Shown in pieces: positions 1 to 6,955 of a stretch of DNA of 18,190 nucleotides (positions within the stretch are counted from its first letter, which is position 1; the number at the start of each line of letters is the position of its first letter). Both the position numbers and the translations under genes were made by a program. Under the pieces are notes generated by a model. The model worked only from the letters and a program-made list of their open reading frames with translations, was not told the DNA's origin and did not search any database. Source of the DNA: Bacteroidales bacterium (GTDB lineage: Bacteria; Bacteroidota; Bacteroidia; Bacteroidales; WCHB1-69); contig JAIROC010000056.1 of the NCBI GenBank assembly GCA_031257735.1, positions 1-18,190 of the forward strand, given 5' to 3'.

Positions 1-1
1 C

Positions 2-1105
2 AAAATAGCCATTCATTTTTCCGAACCCATGCTAACGGATAAGTTGATGAATAAAAATACGTATCTGTTTTCTCATGCTTTGCAAATAGATACTATTACA
101 TCCATTGCAAATGATTGGAGAACTGTTTATGTTAGTCTTTCCGATAGTTTAGTTCCTGAGATCATCTATACCTTAACAGTAACGGATACGCTTTTTGATT
201 GTGTAGGAAATGTTGTTTCGTCACAGTCCTTTGTTTCGTTTGGGTATGCTATGCCTCCTATGGGGAACGATGTTATTATTAATGAAGTGTTGTTTAATCC
301 AAAGGAGGGAGGCGTTGATTTTGTAGAGATATACAATCGTTCTGACAGGATCATAGATTTACGCTTTTTGCGACTTTCGACCTATAAAAATGATGGCAGT
401 ATGGATACGGGTAAAATTGTTTCTCCATCAGGGACACAATTGTTTCCTCAACAATATATGGTTTTGACAACGCAACCTGATATCGTACAGGAACATTATT
501 ATTGTCCGCATCCGGAAAATTTTATCTCTATGACTTCTTTTCCAAGTTATTTTAATACGCAAGGGACAGTGATTTTACTGCGTGATTTGGAGATTATAGA
601 CTTGTTTATGTATCATGAGAGTATGCATTATCCGCTGTTAAAGTCCACGGAAGGGGTCAGTTTGGAACGTATTAATTTTGAACGAAAAACTCAGGATAAT
701 TTTAATTGGCATTCAGCAGCATCAACAGTGGGATACGCCACACCCGGATATAAAAACTCTTCCTACAGCGATAATATAAAAGAAATTTCTTATTTTGAAG
801 TATATCCTGAACTGTTTTCTCCGGATAATGACGGTTATAACGACAATGTAAACATAGCTTATTCATTTCCTCAACCGGGTTATCGTGCAAGCATATATGT
901 TTATAATGTTACAGGAAAAAGACTGCAAACGCTTGTCAATAATCAGCTTCTGGATACAGAAGGTTATTTTGTCTGGGATGGCATTATAGAAGGCAATGTA
1001 AAAGCTACTGTCGGAACATATATTTTCCTCATTGAATATTGGAATTTAGACGGCAAAGTAGAACGTGTCAAAAAAACATGTACTTTGGCGATAAAATTCA
1101 AATAA
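2..1105 (+). CDS. Lamin-tail-domain surface protein, 5'-truncated by window edge
   Basis: The reading frame is open from the first bases of the window, so the gene begins upstream; the first internal ATG at 29 is not the true start. The visible N-terminal residues (IHFSEPM) resemble the conserved first strand of a bacterial Ig-like (Big_5-type) domain. Next comes a lamin tail domain (NDVIINEVLFNP...VDFVEIYNRS, about nt 266-730), a beta-sandwich common in secreted bacterial proteins. The last ~100 residues (SPDNDGYND...IYVYNVTGKRL...GTYIFLIEYW) look like the CHU_C/FlgD-Ig type C-terminal modules of Bacteroidota surface proteins, which in some species are type IX secretion signals. A structural or adhesive cell-surface role is inferred; no catalytic motif is visible. 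It faces the exbD genes convergently. Family assignment is fairly sure; function and secretion route are not. Confidence 0.8.
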   Translation, partial: KIAIHFSEPMLTDKLMNKNTYLFSHALQIDTITSIANDWRTVYVSLSDSLVPEIIYTLTVTDTLFDCVGNVVSSQSFVSFGYAMPPMGNDVIINEVLFNPKEGGVDFVEIYNRSDRIIDLRFLRLSTYKNDGSMDTGKIVSPSGTQLFPQQYMVLTTQPDIVQEHYYCPHPENFISMTSFPSYFNTQGTVILLRDLEIIDLFMYHESMHYPLLKSTEGVSLERINFERKTQDNFNWHSAASTVGYATPGYKNSSYSDNIKEISYFEVYPELFSPDNDGYNDNVNIAYSFPQPGYRASIYVYNVTGKRLQTLVNNQLLDTEGYFVWDGIIEGNVKATVGTYIFLIEYWNLDGKVERVKKTCTLAIKFK

Positions 1106-1144
1106 ATATTTTTTCATTTAATTGGCAAATGTACTATTTTTTTT

Positions 1145-1180
1145 CAGGACAAACACAGGGGTTTGCTGGTGTCCTGTTTT
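1145..1180 (+). terminator. Candidate rho-independent terminator after lamin-tail gene
   Basis: CAGGACA (1145-1151) and TGTCCTG (1170-1176) form a perfect 7-bp stem around an 18-nt loop and are followed by TTTT. It lies 40 nt after the stop of the surface-protein gene, so it would end that transcript. The loop is long and the T run short, so it may be weak. Confidence 0.4.
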
Positions 1181-1210
1181 GCTGGTGTTTCACACTTTCC
1201 CCAAAAAGCA

Positions 1211-1244
1211 AAAAAGATTGCGAAGAAATCAACGCAATCTTTTT
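1211..1244. terminator. Bidirectional terminator between convergent genes
   Basis: AAAAAGATTGCG (1211-1222) and CGCAATCTTTTT (1233-1244) are a perfect 12-bp inverted repeat with a 10-nt loop. The GATTGCG core is flanked by an A-run on one side and a T-run on the other, so the hairpin ends in a U-tract on either strand. It sits between the surface-protein stop and the end of the minus-strand exb block, where a shared terminator is expected. Confidence 0.75.
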
Positions 1245-1269
1245 CTTTGAAACGAAAACAATATTACAT

Positions 1270-1743
1270 CTATCTTTTTACTTGCTGTTTCCGGGTAGCA
1301 TAATTTACTTTGAAGGCGCTTGCCTTACGCAGTTCTTGTTTTACATCTGTAACCACTCCCATTCTAACAGTTTCGTCGACTTTTAACGACCAAGTTATCA
1401 CATTTCTATCTACTTCGTTACGTTGTTGTTTTTCTGTTTCTACAAATTCGACAATATTATTCGTATTTGCGAATTGGTCATTCAATTGGATACGTGGTTC
1501 AGGACCTAATCTGGCAATATGAGCTTCTGTAGGAGGTCCTATATTAATATTGGCGACCAATGATTTTTTTTCTAACTTTTGTGCTTCCGTTGCTGCAGGA
1601 ACTGTTGTTCTTACAAATAACGTAGATTCACGCATGGTTGTAATTACCATAAAGAAAAACAAAAACATAAATATGATGTCCGACATAGAACCCATATTCA
1701 GATCTGGTACTGATTTCTTTTCTTCTTTTTTAAATCTTGCCAT
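1270..1743 (-). CDS. exbD: ExbD/TolR-family biopolymer transport protein (shorter paralogue)
   Basis: 157 aa. A short basic cytoplasmic N-terminus is followed by one membrane helix (about residues 20-38, MSDIIFMFLFFFMVITT) carrying the family's essential membrane aspartate, here D22, then a periplasmic domain. ExbD works with ExbB as a proton-driven motor that energises TonB-type transport through outer-membrane receptors. Its ATG overlaps the stop of the upstream exbD by one base (TAATG), which suggests translational coupling. It is the last gene of the exb block and is followed by the strong bidirectional terminator. Two consecutive ExbD genes are common in Bacteroidota; whether they form a heteromer cannot be seen here. 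No tonB gene is present in the window. Confidence 0.9.
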   Translation of the reverse strand: MARFKKEEKKSVPDLNMGSMSDIIFMFLFFFMVITTMRESTLFVRTTVPAATEAQKLEKKSLVANINIGPPTEAHIARLGPEPRIQLNDQFANTNNIVEFVETEKQQRNEVDRNVITWSLKVDETVRMGVVTDVKQELRKASAFKVNYATRKQQVKR

Positions 1744-2321
1744 TATTTTTTTCCTCCATAATTAGACGGTTCTGCTTCGGATATACTGATAGGAACTACT
1801 TTTTGCACGCCTTTTCGTTGTTCTTCTGACAAATTTTCAAAAGATTTTCCAAGATTTTGACGTGAGTATTCATCTCTCAATTCATCAAAAGCAGCAGCCA
1901 ATTGATTTTGAACTGCAATATACATTTTATAAGATGTACCTCTATCACTTTGTAAAGAAACAATACCATCAGAAACAGGCGCTTCTTTACCCAATTCTTC
2001 AATATATTTTAACTTTACAACGGACATGTGAATATTATTATTCGGATTTGATATAAATTCTTTTGTACGATCTTTCAATTCATTGACATTATTCATAGGT
2101 TCATTATTCACCAAGAGTTGATCATACATATTCACCAATATTTTAAGTACATTCCGTTCATTTACTTTAGGCGGTTTTTCATTTCCTATCAATGGCGGCG
2201 GCAGTCTTCTCTGTATCCCCTGATCTGTATTGATTGAAGAGGTAAGAAGAAAAAATGTCAATAACAAAAAAGAAATATCCGCCATTGAGCCTGTATTTAG
2301 ACCCGGTGTTTTTCTTCCCAT
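1743..2321 (-). CDS. exbD: ExbD/TolR-family biopolymer transport protein (longer paralogue)
   Basis: 192 aa. The N-terminus (GLNTGSMADISFLLLTFFLLTSSI) is the typical ExbD membrane helix with the conserved aspartate at D15, followed by a proline-rich stretch (RRLPPP) and a long periplasmic region. It differs from the following paralogue by having an insert and a polar C-terminal tail ending YGGKK. It starts 5 nt after the stop of the small membrane protein and overlaps the next exbD by one base, so all three are almost certainly co-transcribed. Its role is the proton-channel/stator partner of ExbB in TonB-dependent uptake, inferred from family and context. Confidence 0.9.
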   Translation of the reverse strand: MGRKTPGLNTGSMADISFLLLTFFLLTSSINTDQGIQRRLPPPLIGNEKPPKVNERNVLKILVNMYDQLLVNNEPMNNVNELKDRTKEFISNPNNNIHMSVVKLKYIEELGKEAPVSDGIVSLQSDRGTSYKMYIAVQNQLAAAFDELRDEYSRQNLGKSFENLSEEQRKGVQKVVPISISEAEPSNYGGKK

Positions 2322-2326
2322 ATTAT

Positions 2327-2764
2327 TTAATTTTTTATTTTGACATAAGCAAATGACCCAATAAGCGCTAACACTACGCCTCCCAAAATAATGTATCCAA
2401 AGTAAAGAGATGCTCCTATTATCCTATAAATAGAGGGTTCCATTCCTACTTTCTTAGCAGTTTCGCTCGATTCTGTAGGCGCTATCAAATAGCACAGAAA
2501 AAAAACAACAACAGCTACTACTATCATAATTAATACTTTGATCAATTGTTTTATATTTGACGCCAATTGTATAATTGTGAAAGCAAGAATTAAGGCAATT
2601 GCAATCAGAGCCATAATAGAAGTTATCGATACTGCCAAATCTTTTCCTGTTGCAGATTCTCCATTAGTGATAACAACTATCAGTCCCGCAACAAAAGCAA
2701 GCGCCGACAATGCTACTATAACAATGTTTGTTATGAGCGTTATTTTTTTAATTGATTTTTCCAT
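2327..2764 (-). CDS. Small multi-pass membrane protein of the exb cluster, function unknown
   Basis: 145 aa, with about four hydrophobic segments (roughly residues 10-32, 45-68, 75-95 and 113-141) and few conserved polar residues. I do not recognise a named family. Its place between exbB and the two exbD genes, with a 5-nt gap to the first exbD, suggests that it is part of or assists the ExbB/ExbD motor. Genes of this size and position occur in other Bacteroidota exb clusters. It has no signal peptide separate from its first helix and no enzyme motif. The role is inference from context only. Confidence 0.7.
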   Translation of the reverse strand: MEKSIKKITLITNIVIVALSALAFVAGLIVVITNGESATGKDLAVSITSIMALIAIALILAFTIIQLASNIKQLIKVLIMIVVAVVVFFLCYLIAPTESSETAKKVGMEPSIYRIIGASLYFGYIILGGVVLALIGSFAYVKIKN

Positions 2765-2806
2765 TGTAACAAAATTTTAATATTAAACACTTTATTAAGT
2801 TGTTTC

Positions 2807-3622
2807 CTATTGTTTATACTTTACAATGATATCCATATAACTGATAGTTGCATCTTCCATAGAGGCAACCAAGCTATCAATTTTTGTGATTAAATATGAA
2901 TAAAATACTTGTAATACAATAGCAACAATTAACCCAAACACAGTGGTAAGAAGAGCTACTTTCATCCCTCCTGCAACGATAGTAGGAGAAATATCGCCAG
3001 CTTTTTCTATATCATCAAATGCTTGAACCATTCCAATAACTGTACCCAAAAATCCCAAAGAAGGAGCAACTGCAATAACAAATGAAATCCAAGGCATATT
3101 TGCTTCCAATCGTGCTGTTTGAACACCTCCATAAGCAATTACTGCCTTATCTATTTCTTCTATTCCTTCATTGTATCTGTCTAATCCTTGGTAGAACACA
3201 CTTGCCACAGGTCCTCTTGTATCGCGACAAAGCTGTTTTGCTTTTTCCAGATCTCCTTTTTTCAATGCCTCTTCAATACCTTGCAACAGTTTTTTGGTGT
3301 TGGTAGTTGCCAAATTCAAATAAATTGTCCGTTCAATAACCAGCGCCAAACCGATAATGAAAGCAATCAAAATAGGGGTCATCCATTCCACGCCACCTTC
3401 AATAAATTTGTCTTGCAAAACTTGTCGAAACGGTTTTGCAGCAACAATTTCCTCTTCTATCATTCCTGTTGGAGCGTTTATTTGTTGAGTACTTACTTGT
3501 TCTTTAATGGTTGTATCTGTAGTTTTAGCTTGAGCCAATACAACACTTGTTAAGCCGAATGTAAATAATCCAGCGATAGCCAAAAATGCAATTAATTTTT
3601 TCATACGTGATATTTTTTTCAT
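2807..3622 (-). CDS. exbB: ExbB/TolQ/MotA-family proton channel protein
   Basis: 271 aa from the first ATG. The N-terminus (through about residue 32, ...VVLAQA) looks like a cleavable signal peptide, which is usual for Bacteroidota ExbB but not for E. coli. A second ATG at residue 7 (MKKLIAF, nt 3604) gives a more classical signal peptide and may be the real start. Three membrane helices follow at about 81-100, 177-201 and 221-244. The family core PSLGFLGTVIGMVQAF lies in the second and GGMKVALLTTVFGLIVA in the third. ExbB pentamers surround ExbD to convert proton flow into force for TonB. No clear promoter box lies in the 46 nt between it and the tRNA-Ser gene upstream on the same strand, so transcription may enter from further upstream. 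Confidence 0.92.
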   Translation of the reverse strand: MKKISRMKKLIAFLAIAGLFTFGLTSVVLAQAKTTDTTIKEQVSTQQINAPTGMIEEEIVAAKPFRQVLQDKFIEGGVEWMTPILIAFIIGLALVIERTIYLNLATTNTKKLLQGIEEALKKGDLEKAKQLCRDTRGPVASVFYQGLDRYNEGIEEIDKAVIAYGGVQTARLEANMPWISFVIAVAPSLGFLGTVIGMVQAFDDIEKAGDISPTIVAGGMKVALLTTVFGLIVAIVLQVFYSYLITKIDSLVASMEDATISYMDIIVKYKQ

Positions 3623-3668
3623 TTTAGTTAAATATTAATTTACTTAAGTTCATTTTTAATTTATTTAG

Positions 3669-3757
3669 CGGAGAGACAGGGATTCGAACCCTGGAAGCAA
3701 TTTTGTCGCTTACACACTTTCCAGGCGTGCTCCTTCGACCAACTCGGACACCTCTCC
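3669..3757 (-). tRNA. tRNA-Ser (anticodon GGA)
   Basis: 89 nt, class II. On the minus strand the acceptor GGAGAGG pairs with TCTCTCC plus discriminator G; the TΨC arm carries GGTTCGAATCC; the variable arm is long (AAGC...GCTT); and the anticodon loop CTGGAAA gives GGA at 3720-3722, reading UCC/UCU. The 3' CCA is not encoded. It lies between the asparaginase gene and exbB on the same strand. Confidence 0.96.
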
Positions 3758-3789
3758 TTCATCTTTTTTTACGTCATTTTTTCAGGCTG

Positions 3790-3797
3790 CTAAATTA
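3790..3797 (-). promoter_or_regulatory. Possible -7 box for tRNA-Ser(GGA)
   Basis: On the minus strand TAATTTAG matches the Bacteroidota TAnnTTTG box with one mismatch and lies 33 nt upstream of the tRNA. The match is imperfect and no -33 element is evident, so this is tentative. Confidence 0.25.
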
Positions 3798-3835
3798 CAA
3801 AAAATATTGATAACATTTCAATTTATTTTAAAAAA

Positions 3836-4879
3836 TTATTCGACAGTCATTTCTCCTCGTAACGACTTATTTAACAACGTCTTTATAATTTCCTTATCTT
3901 TTTCCTTTCCCAAAAGGTGCATTAATTTGGTCACTGCGCTCTCCGTAATTATATCATATCCGCTCACAATTCCCAATTTTCCGAGTAAAAAACTGCTCTC
4001 ATATTTGCCTTCATTTACCGCTCCACCTCCTTTGCATTGGGTAACGTTTATGATAAGTATTCCTTTTGTTATTGCTTTTGATAAAAGGTCTAAAAACCAT
4101 GGAGATTTATTAGAATTTCCCGCCCCATACGTTTCCAGCACAACACCGTGCAATTCTTCTGCTTCAAGAATTGACGCAACAATATTTTGCCCAATACCCG
4201 GATACAGTTTCAAAATAGCAATATTGGGGTCTATTTGCGTACAGAGTTTCATTTTTTCTTTTGGAACTTTTGCTATATAATCGTAGTTATATTTAATATT
4301 TACCCCTACATTTGCCAATAGCGGATAATTGGGAGATGCAAATGCATCAAAATTTTCCGCATTGTTTTTATATGTTCTGTTTCCACGATACAATTTGTTT
4401 TCAAAACAAATACATACTTCGGGAATGACGGAAAATCCATCTTGATGTTTTGCCGCAGCTATTTCCACCGCATTAATTATATTGTTACGTCCATCTGTGC
4501 GGGCAATTCCCAAAGGCAATTGAGAGCCTGTCAAAATAATCGGCTTTGACAGATTTTCAAACATAAAACTTAATGCAGAAGCCGTATATGCCATGGTATC
4601 CGTTCCATGTAAAATAACAAATCCATCATATTCATCATAGTTTTCATAGATTTTTTCAGCTATCTTCTGCCAATCATCAGGAAGCATATCCGAAGAATCT
4701 ATTGGATTGTCAAACGAAAAGGTATCTATATCTATGTCGTAAAACAACAATCTGGGTACCTGATCATAGATAGCCTCAAAATTAAAAGGCTTCAAAATCC
4801 CTGTTGTGGGATCTTTTATCATACCAATCGTTCCTCCGGTATATACAATTAATATTTTTGGTTTAGTTGCTTTTATCAT
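3836..4879 (-). CDS. ansA: Type I (cytoplasmic) L-asparaginase
   Basis: 347 aa, hydrolyses L-asparagine to aspartate and ammonia. The N-terminal motif ILIVYTGGTIGM carries the first catalytic threonine (T17). HGTDTM (91-96) carries the second catalytic threonine T93 and aspartate D94. A lysine in RTYKNN (about K171) is likely the remaining triad member. There is no signal peptide, and the length and the TGGTIGM and FDAFASPN motifs fit the cytoplasmic AnsA type rather than periplasmic AnsB. Its ATG overlaps the TatD stop as ATGA, so the two are translationally coupled. The product would feed aspartate into central metabolism, matching an amino-acid-using lifestyle (inference). Confidence 0.93.
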   Translation of the reverse strand: MIKATKPKILIVYTGGTIGMIKDPTTGILKPFNFEAIYDQVPRLLFYDIDIDTFSFDNPIDSSDMLPDDWQKIAEKIYENYDEYDGFVILHGTDTMAYTASALSFMFENLSKPIILTGSQLPLGIARTDGRNNIINAVEIAAAKHQDGFSVIPEVCICFENKLYRGNRTYKNNAENFDAFASPNYPLLANVGVNIKYNYDYIAKVPKEKMKLCTQIDPNIAILKLYPGIGQNIVASILEAEELHGVVLETYGAGNSNKSPWFLDLLSKAITKGILIINVTQCKGGGAVNEGKYESSFLLGKLGIVSGYDIITESAVTKLMHLLGKEKDKEIIKTLLNKSLRGEMTVE

Positions 4880-5643
4880 AATGAAAACAATGCTATGGCG
4901 TTTTTTGTGGTTTGTTTTGCCACTTCTTCTATGGTGATTTGTTTAATTTCCGACAATCGTTGAGCAATAACAGGAATATAGGCGCTTTTATTGCGTGTAC
5001 CTCTATAAGGAACAGGCGTCAAATAGGGTGCGTCCGTCTCCAAAACAATATATTCTAACGGAATATGAGGTAATACCTTATCAAGATTTGATGTTTTGTA
5101 AGTAAGAGTGCCTCCCACTCCCAACAAAAATCCTTTCGCTATAATCTCATTTGCATGGTCAACGCTTCCTGAATAACAATGAAATATGCCTTTTAGTTTT
5201 TCTCCTTTAAATTCATTCAATACTTCCATTGTTTCATAATATGATTGCCGTTTGTGGATAATAACAGGTAAATTATGGGCTAATGCAAATTGAATTTGTA
5301 TACGAAAAGCATCTTTTTGTTCCTGTATATATGTTGTATCCCAATATTGGTCAATGCCAACTTCTCCTACCGCTATAAATTTATATTGGGAAAAACAATC
5401 AAATATTTTTTGCAATACTTCCTTATAATTCTCTTTTACATCACAGGGATGCAATCCTATCATGGCATAACACACTTGTGGATATTTCAGACACACATCC
5501 AAAAGAGAAGATAATGATTTCAAATTAATATTAGGTAATAAAATACGACTTACTTTGTTATTCAGACTTTCTTTTATTACCTCGTCTCTATCTTTATCAA
5601 AATCTTCAATATACAAATGGGCATGTGTATCTATATACTCCAT
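4876..5643 (-). CDS. tatD: TatD-family metal-dependent deoxyribonuclease
   Basis: 255 aa, the usual size for TatD, a TIM-barrel metal hydrolase of the amidohydrolase superfamily with 3'-5' exonuclease activity in studied members. The metal ligands are visible: H7 and H9 in DTHAH, E94 in GEVGID, H130 in VIIHKR, H155 in FHCYSG, and D204 in LETDAPYL. It lacks a signal peptide and is cytoplasmic. It starts 2 nt after the stop of the DUF4412-like gene and shares four bases with ansA, so it is a middle gene of an operon. Whether it acts in DNA repair/turnover or as a housekeeping hydrolase cannot be decided here. Confidence 0.93.
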   Translation of the reverse strand: MEYIDTHAHLYIEDFDKDRDEVIKESLNNKVSRILLPNINLKSLSSLLDVCLKYPQVCYAMIGLHPCDVKENYKEVLQKIFDCFSQYKFIAVGEVGIDQYWDTTYIQEQKDAFRIQIQFALAHNLPVIIHKRQSYYETMEVLNEFKGEKLKGIFHCYSGSVDHANEIIAKGFLLGVGGTLTYKTSNLDKVLPHIPLEYIVLETDAPYLTPVPYRGTRNKSAYIPVIAQRLSEIKQITIEEVAKQTTKNAIALFSL

Positions 5644-5645
5644 AA

Positions 5646-6329
5646 TTATTCTTCGCCGCCGCTACCCATTAATTCCTGTAATTTTTCTTGAAATTCTTCC
5701 TGAGTATCATAGATTGTATAATCAGAAGGCACCATGAAATCCACACTTTTAATTTTTGCCTTTTTTACTTCAATAGCTTCCTGTATACTTTTAACTCCTT
5801 CACTTTCCTGTTCAATATACAAAGGGAAGCCTGTTAAACCGGGCAAAGTAGTTGAATTAATATTGTTTCCTGAGCCGATTTCGGTCGTGGTGTATACAAT
5901 AACTTTGGACTCTTCATCTTCCTCAACATCAAGAACTGTTATATCATAGCGTGTACAAACATACCCACAAATAGTTTTAGTTTCTTCACTTTTTGTATAG
6001 GTTAATTTTACCGCGGAAAACTGTTCTTCAATAGATTCTTTCTTTTGCGTATATCCCATTCTGTTTCCTGGTATATCCAACAAAACCGTTATCGTTACAG
6101 CATCGCCATCTACAATTTGTTGATACCATTGATTTGATGTTTTTTGTTTATTCCCGAACACAGTGCATATATACTCTCCCGGTTGATGAGTTTGAGGATC
6201 CGTATCTCCTTCATATTTTATAGCAAATTTTACTGTCCCTGCAAAAGACTTTGATTTTTGAGCATTTACCTCCATAGCAGTAAATACGCACAATACTGCT
6301 ACCACACAAATAGAACACAATTTTTTCAT
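5646..6329 (-). CDS. DUF4412-like secreted/periplasmic protein
   Basis: 227 aa with a clear signal peptide (residues 1-23, cleavage after VNA). The rest looks like the DUF4412 family of Bacteroidota: beta-rich, with the motif KTICGYVCTRYDI in mid-protein and an acidic tail ending GSGGEE. This fold resembles lipoprotein-carrier-like half-barrels, but no activity is established. A good -7 box lies 41 nt upstream, and it is the first gene of the DUF4412–tatD–ansA operon. Its pairing with cytoplasmic enzymes gives no direct hint of function. The family assignment is made from recognisable motifs and could be wrong. Confidence 0.65.
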   Translation of the reverse strand: MKKLCSICVVAVLCVFTAMEVNAQKSKSFAGTVKFAIKYEGDTDPQTHQPGEYICTVFGNKQKTSNQWYQQIVDGDAVTITVLLDIPGNRMGYTQKKESIEEQFSAVKLTYTKSEETKTICGYVCTRYDITVLDVEEDEESKVIVYTTTEIGSGNNINSTTLPGLTGFPLYIEQESEGVKSIQEAIEVKKAKIKSVDFMVPSDYTIYDTQEEFQEKLQELMGSGGEE

Positions 6330-6369
6330 ACAGATATATAATAATTAATTAGTACTTTATATTTTTTTA

Positions 6370-6377
6370 CAAAGGTA
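6370..6377 (-). promoter_or_regulatory. Bacteroidota -7 promoter box, DUF4412–tatD–ansA operon
   Basis: On the minus strand TACCTTTG is an exact TAnnTTTG match, 41 nt before the operon's first ATG. A clear -33 TTTG is not seen. Confidence 0.55.
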
Positions 6378-6580
6378 CATTTTTTTATGATGAGAAGAAT
6401 GAATATTACATAATTATTTCTAATATTTTTTTCTTCGTCCAGTATATCAATACACTGCATCAAACAAGAAAACTATTTATGAGTTATGAGTTTAATTAGT
6501 GTCTGTCTTTAAAGTACAATTATGAATTATAAATTATGAATTATGAATTGGGCTGACGCACGAAAACGCCTAATCAACGC

Positions 6581-6669
6581 CGTCATTGCGAAGGAGGCAC
6601 GACTGAAGCAATCCCTAACAATCAATGCGTTCTTTGGTTAGGGATTGCTTCGCTGCGCTCGCAATGACG
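6581..6669. repeat. CGTCATTGCG...CGCAATGACG compound palindrome
   Basis: Outer arms CGTCATTGCG (6581-6590) and CGCAATGACG (6660-6669) enclose a perfect 15-bp inner inverted repeat, GAAGCAATCCCTAAC (6605-6619) with GTTAGGGATTGCTTC (6637-6651). It would fold into a long hairpin in RNA or single-stranded DNA. Palindromes with this CGTCATTGCG/GAAGCAATCC core are a widespread intergenic repeat type in bacteria. It lies inside the MITE-like element. Confidence 0.8.
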
Positions 6670-6730
6670 TGCTGTCGGATAAGGATTGCTTCATTATCCG
6701 GAAATATTCCGACTATATAGACAGACACTA

Positions 6731-6770
6731 ATTAGCTACGCTGCTCTCCGCTTCGCTACGGGTCATAATT
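6731..6770 (-). repeat. Dispersed 40-bp repeat, copy A
   Basis: The minus strand reads TTATGACCCGTAGCGAAGCG and on through GCTAATTA. It matches copy B (9760-9799) at 38 of 40 positions and the first 35 bases of copy C (11765-11799) at 34 of 35. All three copies are intergenic. Confidence 0.8.
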
Positions 6771-6917
6771 TCTAATTCATAATTATACATTAAAGACAGA
6801 CGCTAATTATCTGCAAAGTTCTCTCATATATCTTTGACAAAGCAAGAAAACTTTCCTGTGGATAGTAGTATTTCTAAAAAAATATTACAAAATCATGTAG
6901 AAGTCCTGAAAAAATTT

Positions 6918-6925
6918 TATCTTTG
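6918..6925 (+). promoter_or_regulatory. Bacteroidota -7 promoter box, response regulator gene
   Basis: TATCTTTG is an exact TAnnTTTG match, 31 nt before the ATG at 6956. An in-frame TTG that lies inside this box (6923) would be a false start, since it falls in the promoter itself. Confidence 0.6.
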
Positions 6926-6955
6926 CACTTCAATAATTATGTGAATGGAATTAAT

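Larger units (their letters stand above)
6493..6811. mobile_element. MITE-like non-coding element with 37-bp terminal inverted repeats
   Basis: The left arm (6493-6529) and right arm (6775-6811) are reverse complements over 37 bp with three mismatches; each begins TAATTAG(T/C)GTCTGTCTTTAA. Without TAATTA the ends are GTGTCTGTC (6499) and GACAGACGC (to 6805), each flanked by the palindrome TAATTA, a possible target duplication. A third end, GACAGACAC followed by TAATTA (6722-6736), lies inside, so the block may be two elements side by side or one nested in another. Internal palindromes are described separately. It has no coding potential; it probably moves with a transposase supplied elsewhere. 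It fills most of the 626-nt gap between the two divergent operons. Confidence 0.7.

Noticed and set aside
1039..1386. Open frame of 115 codons spanning the convergent junction
   Set aside because: It overlaps the end of the surface-protein gene, both terminators and exbD, and has no family resemblance.
6923..6955. TTG start giving an 11-residue longer response regulator
   Set aside because: The TTG is inside the TATCTTTG promoter box, and the receiver domain begins right at ATG 6956.
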